In this document: piece by piece, positions 6,702 through 14,629 of the stretch
How the letters are laid out: each line of letters starts with the position of its first letter
How positions within the stretch are numbered: the first letter of the stretch is position 1
Origin: Clostridiales bacterium
GTDB lineage: Bacteria > Bacillota > Clostridia > Oscillospirales > CAG-272
Assembly: GCA_003523225.1 (NCBI GenBank)
Contig: DPGK01000016.1
Span: 5,690-21,413, forward strand
Length of the DNA stretch: 15,724 nucleotides
Direction of reading: 5' to 3'
Made by a program: the position numbers and the translations under genes
The notes under the pieces: generated by a model
The model's input: only the letters and a program-made list of their open reading frames with translations
Databases searched by the model: none
What the model was told of the DNA's origin: nothing

Positions 6702-7433
6702 TCACCAGCCGAAATCCGAAAGTCCCTCGCGGTCGAGCTTATCCGGCAGCACCCATTTTTCATCGGTGATGGCAAGCTCGCCGTCCTCATCCGGAACGGA
6801 AACCGCAAAGCAGTAAATTTCGGTCTCGGAATAGTATGTCAGCGTTTCCTCGCGTACGAGCGCGAATTTTCCGTCCTTTGCGGCGTCGGGCGCGTAATAC
6901 GTCACCCTTACCGTGTCAGTATATTTTGGCGGCTCATCCGGTTTTGACGGAAAATCGGTATGCTCATGCACGCACACCGCCGCCTCGCCGGTCTCGTAAT
7001 TCCAGCGCGGTCCGCGCAGAGCTGACAGCACCGTGTCAAGGTAAAAGCCGCCGTCCGCCGAGGCGCGGTAGCAGGCGTAAACATTGCCCTCGGTCGACCG
7101 CTCGGTCATGACCCGGATATCATTTACACCGTCAAAATCAAGGTCGCAGACCGAAAAGCCGTAGTTTTCACCGTCATCGGGAGTAAACGGCTCGCTTATT
7201 CTGACATTGCACGAAAGCCGGCAGACTTCATCTCCGGAGGCATCGGTGACGATAACGGTGCGGACGCCGTATATCCCGCCGTAGGCGGATGCCGTGCGCC
7301 CGTCGCCAAGCTCCCCCGAAGCCAACAGCTCGCCGCTGACTCCGCAGGAGCAAAGAGAGGACAGAACGGAAAATATCAGGAGCACCGCCACGGCAAATGC
7401 CGTGTACCGGCGAAATACAGAACGAGCCTTCAT
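6702..7433 (-). CDS. putative lipoprotein with FG-GAP/XAC2610-like segment
   Basis: This 243-aa protein has a basic N-terminus (MKARSVFRRY), a hydrophobic core (about 12-27) and a lipobox-like LCSC-G around residue 30, so it is probably a lipid-anchored surface protein. The sequence CDLDFDGVNDIRVM (about 96-109) is a calcium-loop-like D-x-D-x-D motif of the FG-GAP/VCBS or XAC2610-type proteins. The rest is acidic and rich in Tyr and Thr, with a predicted beta character. No catalytic motif is seen. Its ATG overlaps the TGA of the upstream flavin reductase by 4 nt (ATGA), and only a weak GGGGG precedes it, so translation is probably coupled. The function is unknown. Confidence 0.7.
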   Translation of the reverse strand: MKARSVFRRYTAFAVAVLLIFSVLSSLCSCGVSGELLASGELGDGRTASAYGGIYGVRTVIVTDASGDEVCRLSCNVRISEPFTPDDGENYGFSVCDLDFDGVNDIRVMTERSTEGNVYACYRASADGGFYLDTVLSALRGPRWNYETGEAAVCVHEHTDFPSKPDEPPKYTDTVRVTYYAPDAAKDGKFALVREETLTYYSETEIYCFAVSVPDEDGELAITDEKWVLPDKLDREGLSDFGW

Positions 7434-8071
7434 TTTTTCTTTTTTCCCCCGCCCCTGTTCATGCCCTCGCGGGGCTTCTTTCTCACCGAAAATCCAAAGG
7501 AGCCGAGCTTTTTGCCCAGTCCGAAATAGTCGCCGTGCGAATATGCCGCAAGATGCGCGCGCTCAAGGTGCAGCTTGCCCTCCCCGTCTACCAGCTCCGG
7601 GTCAACACCGACACCCTCTACCCGCGCAAGAAACATATCATGCGTGCCGAGCGGGATGACCTGAGTCACACGGCAGTCAAGCGTCAGCGGAGATGCCGCA
7701 AGCGACGGACACCCCACCGTTCCGGTAGCGGACGGCTCAAGCGCAAGCCGGAATTTTTCCGCCTTGTCAACGTCCCTGCCGGAATATACGCCGCAGCTGT
7801 CGGCGGCGCGCACAAGCTCCGCTGTGACAAGATTTATGGTGAACTCTCCCGTCTCGCTTATTATTTTGTGCGAATGCCGTGAGGGGCGAAGTGAAATATA
7901 TACCATAGGCGGCTGGGTGCAGACAATTCCGCACCACGCCACGGTGACGGCGTTGGGACGGAAACCGGAATCGACCTCGCCTCCCTCGCCTATGCGGCTG
8001 CCGCCGCAGGTGACGATCACAACGGGCAGGGGCGACAGCATTGCCCCTCCCTTCCATGAAAGCTTTGACAC
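7430..8071 (-). CDS. flavin reductase family protein (FMN-binding split barrel)
   Basis: This 213-aa protein matches the flavin reductase / flavoredoxin-like split-barrel family. Diagnostic parts are the W-K-G-G start (residues 6-9), PLPVVIVTCG (14-23), NAVTVAWCGIVCTQPPMVYISLRPSRHSH (about 40-68, the FMN-binding region) and GEFTINL (about 75-81). Such proteins bind FMN and either reduce free flavin or transfer electrons to partners; the partner here is not evident. The start is GTG at 8071, with AAAGG 11 nt upstream. An internal ATG ten codons in has a purine-rich stretch, but it would remove the conserved W-K-G-G. The C-terminus is a Gly/Lys tail whose A-rich codons lead into the overlapping lipoprotein start. 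It follows the HD-domain gene by 41 nt on the same strand. Confidence 0.85.
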   Translation of the reverse strand: MSKLSWKGGAMLSPLPVVIVTCGGSRIGEGGEVDSGFRPNAVTVAWCGIVCTQPPMVYISLRPSRHSHKIISETGEFTINLVTAELVRAADSCGVYSGRDVDKAEKFRLALEPSATGTVGCPSLAASPLTLDCRVTQVIPLGTHDMFLARVEGVGVDPELVDGEGKLHLERAHLAAYSHGDYFGLGKKLGSFGFSVRKKPREGMNRGGGKKKK

Positions 8072-8112
8072 TTTTTATTTTGCCTTTCCTTTGTAAACTG
8101 TGCCGTAATACC

Positions 8113-9798
8113 TCAGAGCTTTTCCGAGGCGGCTTCGATCTCGGCGGATGCCTTTAGCCCTGCAAAGACCTTTGCGCGGTCAAGCGGAATACCGCGCTCT
8201 GACAGCACACGGTACGCGGCAAGACTTACCGGCACCAGATGCTCCGTTCCCGCAAAGATGTATGCGTTGTACGAGTCGGCGGCAAAGTCTCCCGCCCAGT
8301 CGTTAAGGTCAACTATGTCGGACATACTTGCAAAGCCCCCATCGTAGGTCAGCACGGTAGCCCCGTCAAAATTCTTTGACATTTTTATCTTCGGGACAGA
8401 AATGTGAATATCATATATCTCCGGCTCTGGCATTCCGAGCTTGCGGGCGATCCTTATAGCCTCATCGGTGACTGCCTCGCGCAGATCTTGCATGGCAAGC
8501 AGCCGCTTCACCGTTCCGGCAAGCTCTTCCTTGCTGGCAGAGCCGTCCCTGCCGCGAAGCACTCCGCGATTGATAAGCAGTGCCTTTTTCGGCAGATCCC
8601 TCTCAAGGATGCGCTGTATTACCCGCCCGGTGGTGAGTTTGGTCTCCGGACTGAGCCGGAAGGAGGCGGCGGGAAGCCGGAACGCCGGGTCGTCTCCCGT
8701 CATGCCAAGAGACAGGATATCCGCATCGCAGAAGTAAAGAAAATCACACGGGTGAAGCAGCCGTCCGTTGTATCTCATGCCCTCCACTACGTCCCCGACC
8801 AGCGACTCGACCGCTATGACCTTCTGATGCTGATAAATATACCGCGTAAGCATCAGCTTTGAAAAGACCATCTCCTCGACGGTCGAGATTCCCGATACCG
8901 GAACGGTCAGATGCCGCTCGGTCACGCGCTCGCCCGCTTCGTTTACGGTCTCGCAGTCGGCAAGGCAGAGCTTGTAAAGCACGCGGTCGATGTGATACGT
9001 CAGCGCAAGCCCCGTCGCGTAGGTGTCGCGGCGCAGATAATCCAGTGAATCCGCGTCAAAGCGCCCGTTTATCATCTCGGTAAGATATGACGGCTGGAGC
9101 CATCCGTTCTCCGTGCGGCGCGGCGGCACGGGAGCGCCCACTATCATGCGTCCCACGGTGTCAAGCAGCTCACCGGCGTCCTCGCCCTCAAGCGGGAAGT
9201 CGGTCCCCTCGGCAAAAAAGCGGCGGAAGGAAGGAGTGTTGATTATAATATACCCGAATATCTCATGCGGCTGCGCGTTTGAAAAAACGGGATCTTCACG
9301 TTTGAGCGTCGTCATTTCGGGGGTGCGCCCGTAATAGGACTCGGAAAGATGCGAAAAAAAGCAGTGCCCGACGTCGTGCAAAAGCGCCGCAAGACGCAAA
9401 AGGCGCACATCCCTTGGCGGTATGCCTCCGCTCCCATCGCCAAAGGAAGCGTCCGGAGGCAGCACATCCGCGCTTTCATCCTGATTTATGCGGGATATCA
9501 TCTTTGTCGTTACCGACAGCACGCCGAGCGTATGCTCAAACCGGGAGTGATGCGCCGACGGATAGGTGGTCATGGCAAGTCCCAGCTGATTTATCCGCCG
9601 CAGACGCTGGAGCAGCGGCGAGTCAAGTATCTGAAGCTCCCACGGGCAAAGCATTACAGTACCCCACACGCAGTCGTGTATTACCTTGCTGCGGCGTATA
9701 TGCTGCGGTGTGTACCCCGCCATCACCGAGGCGACAAAGGCGTCGGCGCGAGCGGAAAAATCGCTTAATATTTCGTTTCTTATCGGCTCTGACGGCAT
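8113..9798 (-). CDS. HD-domain phosphohydrolase (COG1078/SAMHD1-like)
   Basis: This 561-aa protein has a clear HD-domain metal centre: FEHTLGVL with His89, LLHDVGHCFFSH with His141-Asp142 and His145/His150, and NGRFDADSLDYLRRD (244-258) carrying the last Asp. This is the SAMHD1/dGTPase-like group (COG1078), which hydrolyses nucleoside triphosphates or other phosphoesters; the exact substrate is unknown. The N-terminal start of the fold (VIHDCVWGTVML, QRLRRINQLG, YPSAHHSRFEH) is typical. A 300-residue C-terminal part is less conserved to my eye. The start is ATG at 9798 with GAGAGGGG about 9 nt upstream. It is the first gene of the minus-strand run and follows a strong sigma-A promoter at 9870-9898. 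A nucleotide pool or signalling role is likely, in the cytosol. Confidence 0.85.
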   Translation of the reverse strand: MPSEPIRNEILSDFSARADAFVASVMAGYTPQHIRRSKVIHDCVWGTVMLCPWELQILDSPLLQRLRRINQLGLAMTTYPSAHHSRFEHTLGVLSVTTKMISRINQDESADVLPPDASFGDGSGGIPPRDVRLLRLAALLHDVGHCFFSHLSESYYGRTPEMTTLKREDPVFSNAQPHEIFGYIIINTPSFRRFFAEGTDFPLEGEDAGELLDTVGRMIVGAPVPPRRTENGWLQPSYLTEMINGRFDADSLDYLRRDTYATGLALTYHIDRVLYKLCLADCETVNEAGERVTERHLTVPVSGISTVEEMVFSKLMLTRYIYQHQKVIAVESLVGDVVEGMRYNGRLLHPCDFLYFCDADILSLGMTGDDPAFRLPAASFRLSPETKLTTGRVIQRILERDLPKKALLINRGVLRGRDGSASKEELAGTVKRLLAMQDLREAVTDEAIRIARKLGMPEPEIYDIHISVPKIKMSKNFDGATVLTYDGGFASMSDIVDLNDWAGDFAADSYNAYIFAGTEHLVPVSLAAYRVLSERGIPLDRAKVFAGLKASAEIEAASEKL

Positions 9799-9869
9799 AC
9801 CTGTCTTCCCCTCTCAACTTTCAACCTGCAATTATCCGCGCGCGGGCGGTCGGGTCTTATTCAAAATTA

Positions 9870-9898
9870 ATTATACTACATATCTTACTAAAGGTCAA
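9870..9898 (-). promoter_or_regulatory. sigma-A promoter for the minus-strand gene run
   Basis: On the minus strand TTGACC (9898-9893) is followed after exactly 17 nt by a perfect TATAAT (9875-9870). Transcription should start near 9863, about 65 nt before the HD-domain ATG. A 10-bp palindrome, CCGCGCGCGG at 9836-9845, falls in this leader. The promoter is divergent from the plus-strand one at 9975-10003, about 77 nt apart. Confidence 0.85.
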
Positions 9899-9974
9899 CA
9901 TTTTCTTTTTACGCGCATACGTTGCCTCGGCAGAGGAAATGTTATCCTATATTGTGAACATTCATTCTTAGCTA

Positions 9975-10003
9975 TTGACTTTCCTCATTATCGATGGTAA
10001 AAT
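9975..10003 (+). promoter_or_regulatory. sigma-A promoter for the secreted-protein / esterase run
   Basis: TTGACT (9975-9980), a 17-nt spacer and TAAAAT (9998-10003) match the vegetative consensus closely. Start is expected near 10010. This places an ATG at 9994 inside the promoter and upstream of the transcript start, so the real start codon of the next gene must be further downstream (10084). No operator is visible. Confidence 0.8.
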
Positions 10004-10083
10004 TATTCTGTCGAATTTTCGGCATCGCGCCCGAAGGACCCCGGCACGGCTTCCGGATGAAAAATAAGATTAAGGAAAGAACA

Positions 10084-12348
10084 ATGACAGCACCCTCAGG
10101 ACAAACCAAACGCGCCCGCCCGCGCCTGCTCTTTGCAGCGCTGTGCCTTGTGACCGCCCTTGCAATATTTTTCGGCGGACCGGCGCTTTGCGCCGTCAGA
10201 GCGCACGCCATCTCAATATACATAATGCCGCCTCTTGACGCCTCGGATGCAAAATTCAAGGCGGCAATAAAGGAGCTGAGAGCCGAGGCGCTTGCAAGCT
10301 GCGGCAGAAAATCCTTCAACGGCTACTGCGCTTGGTATGTCAACCTTCAGCTTTATCTTCTGGACATAAACCGTGACTACATAGCCGGGGATGGCAACGA
10401 TGAGTTCAACAACTACCGCGGTCTGCGCTATACGAGCGGAGGCTACCGCGTTCATGCGTATCCGGAGGACGAATATACCCTCAAGAGCGCGCTGAACGCA
10501 ATAATCAAAGCCGCGGACGGCAGACCGGTGCGCAATGTGCTTGCGGGCTTTTCAAAAGCCGGCGGCTCAGGCGAAAAATACGGTCACACCTTCTTTATCC
10601 ACCTGATACGCGACGGATATGTCTTTTTCTCCGACAGCTTCGGCGTGACGATAGGCGGTACTTACTATCCCGAGGGCGAAGCCATAAAATGCACGGTGGA
10701 CGAGCTTTTTGCCTTCTATAAGCCCTCCTCCTTTGTGCTTGACGGCGTTATCTGGTTTGATGACGAAAACGAAACTCCTCTCCCCCCTGCCTCCACAAGC
10801 GTCATCTCCCCGTCGGTCTGCCGCATAGTGGCGGATGGCGGACTGCGCGTGCGCTCGGGTCCCGGCACGGGCTATGACCGTCTGGCGCTCATACCCGACG
10901 GCAGTACCATATGGGTGACGGAAATAAGCGAGGACGGACTGTGGGGACGCGTCTATTACGACGGTCACGACGGCTGGTCATCGCTTGAATATATGGAGCC
11001 TGCCGCCGAAAGCGAGCTTCCGGCAGTGATATGCGACATTTACGAGGGCGGCGTTCACACCTCGCGCTCTGGGGCTGACTCACCAGCCCTCGCCGCGTCG
11101 GAGGCAACAGCGCAGATATCCTCGGCAAACGGCCCTTCCACCGAGGTAAGGCTTTTGCTGACCCGCACTCCCGCCGACGCCGAAAAGGTAACGCTTACGG
11201 GCGGCGTGACTCTTGACTGCGCCTCCTTCGGCACCGGAGCTATGACACTGCTGCTTGAGGGCGGCGAGGTAGTGTCGGACGCCGCGCTTCCCGCGCTTGA
11301 CGCCGACCCCTTTGTAAGCTCCGAGCTGTCCGGCGGCAGACGCATCTACACCTCGGCGCTTGAAATTTCAATGCGCTCGGCAAGCCTTATAGTTTCCGAC
11401 CGCGTATCGCTGCGCTTCGGCGCGTCGGTAAACGACAGCACCGGGCTGCCCGAAGGAACGATAACCTACTCACTTATATACACCGTTGGCGAGGACGGCG
11501 AAGCCGCGGAATGCCCGCTGCTTGCCTCATCGGCGGACGGCTACATTTATTTTGCCACCGACGGAATGTCCGCCAAGCAAATGGCTGACACCGTGCGCGG
11601 CTGTGTGCGCGCCACTATGACGCTTGACGGCAGGGTCTATGAAAAACGCTCCGAAAAGATCAGCTACTCGGTCACGCGCTACGCCGCAAATATGTACGGA
11701 CGCGGTGAGGGTGACTCAGCCAGCGGATTTGATAGGCTTCTCGGCGCTATGCTCGGCTACGGGTCGGCGGCGCAGAGCTACTTCGGCTACAACACAGACA
11801 ATTCCGCAATTCTGGCACTTCCCGAGGAGGGCAGGACTCCCCCCGAATATGCGGAGGACGAGCTGTTCCGCCGCGCGGAGGCTGCCCCCGTGGTAAACTA
11901 CTCAAGCACGGCGCACATCACCTCCGCAAGCCTTGAGCTTAAGGATGCCGTGGGCATTCGTATGCGCGCAACAGGACTTGAGGAGGGAAGCGCCTACTGC
12001 CTGCTTGTGTGGAGTCACGCGGAATACACCGCTCTTGCCGCTTCGGAAGGCAACATAGACGAGCTTATGACACTCGGCAACTGCCAGACTGTTCTCTCCG
12101 GCACGGACGGGGTCTTTGTGCTTGACGGCATACCCGCCAAAAAGCTCGCCGACACCTATTATTTCCGCCTTTGCGAAATAGGCGGGGACGGAACGGTAAA
12201 ATATGACCGTGTGCTTTCCTACAGCGTTACCACCTACTGTGCCAACAAGGCGTCGGGCAGCGACAGTCTTGCTGCGCTCTGCCGCGCGATAGCCACATAT
12301 TCCGCCGCGGCAAGAGAATATTTCGGATACACCGTAAACGAAGGCTGA
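10084..12348 (+). CDS. secreted papain-like/SH3 protein with two C-terminal repeat domains
   Basis: This 754-aa protein starts with a basic N-terminus, a hydrophobic core and a likely cleavage site near AVRAHA, so it is exported. The next 200 residues carry a candidate Cys-His-Asp triad: Cys82 in NGYCAWYV, His168 in YGHTFFIH and Asp184 in FSDS. Together with YVFFSDSF this looks like a papain-fold (CHAP-like) cysteine peptidase or amidase, but I cannot confirm it. An SH3_3-type domain follows (about 246-304, with ADGGLRVRSGPGTGYD). SH3 domains of this type often bind cell wall. A Ser/Thr/Ala-rich linker comes next. The C-terminus has two related blocks (about 427-573 and 612-751) that share the end pattern Y-S-V-T-x-Y-A-A-N, then A-x-x-Y-G-x-A-A-x-x-Y-F-G-Y. 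The ATG at 10084 is chosen because of AAGGA at 10072-10076 and because the promoter lies at 9975-10003. It is 55 nt upstream of the first esterase. Confidence 0.7.
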   Translation: MTAPSGQTKRARPRLLFAALCLVTALAIFFGGPALCAVRAHAISIYIMPPLDASDAKFKAAIKELRAEALASCGRKSFNGYCAWYVNLQLYLLDINRDYIAGDGNDEFNNYRGLRYTSGGYRVHAYPEDEYTLKSALNAIIKAADGRPVRNVLAGFSKAGGSGEKYGHTFFIHLIRDGYVFFSDSFGVTIGGTYYPEGEAIKCTVDELFAFYKPSSFVLDGVIWFDDENETPLPPASTSVISPSVCRIVADGGLRVRSGPGTGYDRLALIPDGSTIWVTEISEDGLWGRVYYDGHDGWSSLEYMEPAAESELPAVICDIYEGGVHTSRSGADSPALAASEATAQISSANGPSTEVRLLLTRTPADAEKVTLTGGVTLDCASFGTGAMTLLLEGGEVVSDAALPALDADPFVSSELSGGRRIYTSALEISMRSASLIVSDRVSLRFGASVNDSTGLPEGTITYSLIYTVGEDGEAAECPLLASSADGYIYFATDGMSAKQMADTVRGCVRATMTLDGRVYEKRSEKISYSVTRYAANMYGRGEGDSASGFDRLLGAMLGYGSAAQSYFGYNTDNSAILALPEEGRTPPEYAEDELFRRAEAAPVVNYSSTAHITSASLELKDAVGIRMRATGLEEGSAYCLLVWSHAEYTALAASEGNIDELMTLGNCQTVLSGTDGVFVLDGIPAKKLADTYYFRLCEIGGDGTVKYDRVLSYSVTTYCANKASGSDSLAALCRAIATYSAAAREYFGYTVNEG

Positions 12349-12403
12349 TCTGAGCATAAAATAAAAAACAAAATAAATATCATCATCGGAAAGGATAAAA
12401 ATC

Positions 12404-13504
12404 ATGAGTGAAGTAAACCTCACCCCGGCGTCATCTGCCGAGGTGGACAAAAACATGGTCGCAGGTGCGCCGGACGCAGCAGGGCTGGTCTGGTACAGCG
12501 CAAAGGAAGCTCCGTTTGAAATTTACGGACTTTACGAGCCTGCCGCGGACGGAGATTTCCGCCGTATGCCCGACGATGTTGCCGCCGCAACAAACAACGG
12601 CGTCAAGCGCAATGCCCGCCACACCGCAGGGGGTCGCGTGCGTTTTTCGACCAACTCGCGCCGGGTAGCCATCCGCGTCAGAATGCCGTATGTCACAAGG
12701 TACGCGCATATGCCGCTTACCGGCTCGGCATCCTTTGACCTTTACACCGACACGCCGACAGGCTCATGCTTTGCCGCCGTCTTCAAGCCCACCGTTGACA
12801 TCACGGACGGCTTTGAGCTTACCCACACCTTCGCCAAAGCGCAGGAGCGGTTCCTTACCCTCAATTTCCCGCTCTACTCCCCCGTATCAAGCCTTGAGAT
12901 AGGTCTTGACGCCGGCTCGTCGCTCGGCGCGGGCAAAAAGTACACAGGCACACGCCTGCCCGTCGTATTTTACGGCTCCTCCATCACTCAGGGCGCCTGT
13001 GCTTCCCGCCCGGGACTTTCCTATCAGTCAATGATCAGCCGCCGCCTTGACATCGACTTTATCAATCTCGGCTTCTCCGGCAACGCCAGAGCGGAGCTGC
13101 CCATCGTTGAGTACATGGCGGCTCTGCCGATGAGCGCCTTTGTCAGCGACTACGACCACAACGCTCCGAACGTTGACTATCTGCGTGAGACACACTGCCG
13201 TATGTACCGCATGATACGCGAAAAGAACCCGGATATTCCTTACATTATGCTTTCCCGCCCTGATTACACCACTCACTCCGAGGCAGATTCCTCCGCACGC
13301 CGCCGCGTGGTGGAGGACACCTTCCGCTATGCCCGCGAGCAGGGCGACAAGTCGGTGTGGTACATTGACGGCGAGGGGATCTTCCGCGGTCCGGAGGAGG
13401 ACGCCTGCACCACGGACGGCTCGCATCCCAACGACATCGGATTTATGAAAATGGCGGATTCAATAGGCAGGATACTGCGCCGCGCAATGCGCCGGAATAT
13501 ATGA
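12404..13504 (+). CDS. SGNH/GDSL hydrolase with GxDLY-type N-domain (first copy)
   Basis: This 366-aa protein has an N-terminal jelly-roll-like domain (about 1-180) with a GxDLY-type motif (ASFDLYTD, about 109-116), then an SGNH catalytic domain. The nucleophile is likely Ser193 in YGSSITQG (block I). The block II Gly is at about 226 in LGFSGNA. The block III Asn is Asn253 in DYDHNAP. Asp338 and His341 in DGSHPND are the block V acid and base. This family includes carbohydrate and other O-deacylases, and the substrate is unknown. No signal peptide is seen, so it is cytosolic. The start is ATG at 12404 with GGAAAGGA 8 nt upstream. It is the first of two tandem paralogs and follows the secreted protein by 55 nt. 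It lacks the first Gly of GxDLY (Ser instead). Confidence 0.88.
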   Translation: MSEVNLTPASSAEVDKNMVAGAPDAAGLVWYSAKEAPFEIYGLYEPAADGDFRRMPDDVAAATNNGVKRNARHTAGGRVRFSTNSRRVAIRVRMPYVTRYAHMPLTGSASFDLYTDTPTGSCFAAVFKPTVDITDGFELTHTFAKAQERFLTLNFPLYSPVSSLEIGLDAGSSLGAGKKYTGTRLPVVFYGSSITQGACASRPGLSYQSMISRRLDIDFINLGFSGNARAELPIVEYMAALPMSAFVSDYDHNAPNVDYLRETHCRMYRMIREKNPDIPYIMLSRPDYTTHSEADSSARRRVVEDTFRYAREQGDKSVWYIDGEGIFRGPEEDACTTDGSHPNDIGFMKMADSIGRILRRAMRRNI

Positions 13505-13519
13505 AATGGGGTGAAGAAA

Positions 13520-14629
13520 ATGTCAGAGGAAATCAAAAAAGAGCAGTATGTAGAGGTTGACAAAAACCTGATGATCGAAACCTCCTTCCCCGAAACGGAC
13601 GTCCGCTTTCACAGTGTAAGGGAAGAACCCTTCGACCTTTATAACTTCTACGACCCGAAGAACCAGCCCATCTTCCGCCGTCTGCCCGAAGACGTCGCCG
13701 AGGCGACCTCCGAGGGTGTGGCAAAACTTTCGCGTGAAACGGCGGGCGGGCGCGTGCGCTTCTCCACCGACTCGCAGTACATCCTCATCAAGGCGGAAAT
13801 GCCCGTCATCGGACGCAGCTCGCACATGACGCTTGCCATGTCCGCAGGCTTTGACCTTTACGAGGACTACGAAACGGGAGAATCCCGCTATCACCGCGTT
13901 TTCATGCCTCCCTACAAGATGGAGGGCGGGTATGAGCAGATAATCCGTTTCGGCAGCCGCAAGCTGCGCCACTTCACTATAAACTTCCCCATCCACTCGG
14001 TCGTATCCGAGCTTTACGTCGGACTTCAGGAGGACGCAGTGCTTGGCGGCGGACTTAAATACCGCAACGAAAAGCCCATAATAATCTACGGCTCCTCGAT
14101 CGTGCACGGCACGGCGGCGACCAGACCCGGACTTGTTTACACCAACATCCTCTCACGTTACCTCAATATGAACGTGATAAACCTCGGCTTTTCCGGCAGG
14201 GCTCTTGCCGAACCGGCAATAACCGATTATCTTTCAAAGCAGGATATGCTGCTGTTCGTCTGCGACTACGACCACAACGCACCCAACCCCGAATACCTGC
14301 GCCAGACGCACCTTCCCTTTTACCGCAAGATGAGAGAGGCACAGCCGGAGCTGCCCATTATAATGGTCACACGTCCCAACGTCGCCACAAACGGCGCATG
14401 GGCAATGGATCGCAAGGACGTGGTTATCGACACCTACCGCACCGCGCGTGACGAGGGCGACCGCCGCGTATGGTATGTGGACGGCGAGAGCTTTTTCCTC
14501 GGCAAGCACGAAAACGAGTGTACAATGGACGGCGTACACCCCAACGATCTTGGCTTTACACTGATGGCGGACGGCATTGAGGCGGAAATACGCCGCGCCC
14601 TGCGTCAGTGCGGGATAAGCATTGACTGA
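13520..14629 (+). CDS. SGNH/GDSL hydrolase with GxDLY-type N-domain (second copy)
   Basis: This 369-aa protein is a paralog of the gene before it, with the same two-domain layout. Its GxDLY motif is intact (AGFDLYED, about 109-116). Catalytic residues are Ser193 in YGSSIVHG, Gly in LGFSGRA, Asn253 in DYDHNAP, and Asp337/His340 in DGVHPND. It and its neighbour share long blocks (INLGFSG, DYDHNAPN, HPND, GF..MAD) and look roughly 40-50% identical by eye. The ATG at 13520 is preferred because GGGGTGA (13508-13514) is a good ribosome-binding site for it. An in-frame GTG at 13511 lies inside that site. It has no signal peptide. Its stop overlaps the mrnC start. An intracellular deacylase role on an imported glycan or conjugate is possible, but this is an inference. 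Confidence 0.88.
   Translation: MSEEIKKEQYVEVDKNLMIETSFPETDVRFHSVREEPFDLYNFYDPKNQPIFRRLPEDVAEATSEGVAKLSRETAGGRVRFSTDSQYILIKAEMPVIGRSSHMTLAMSAGFDLYEDYETGESRYHRVFMPPYKMEGGYEQIIRFGSRKLRHFTINFPIHSVVSELYVGLQEDAVLGGGLKYRNEKPIIIYGSSIVHGTAATRPGLVYTNILSRYLNMNVINLGFSGRALAEPAITDYLSKQDMLLFVCDYDHNAPNPEYLRQTHLPFYRKMREAQPELPIIMVTRPNVATNGAWAMDRKDVVIDTYRTARDEGDRRVWYVDGESFFLGKHENECTMDGVHPNDLGFTLMADGIEAEIRRALRQCGISID

Noticed and set aside
9994..10083. Earlier in-frame starts for the secreted protein (9994 and 10057)
   Set aside because: The first is inside the -35/-10 spacer of the promoter. The second lacks a ribosome-binding site and would put extra residues before the signal peptide. AAGGA supports 10084.
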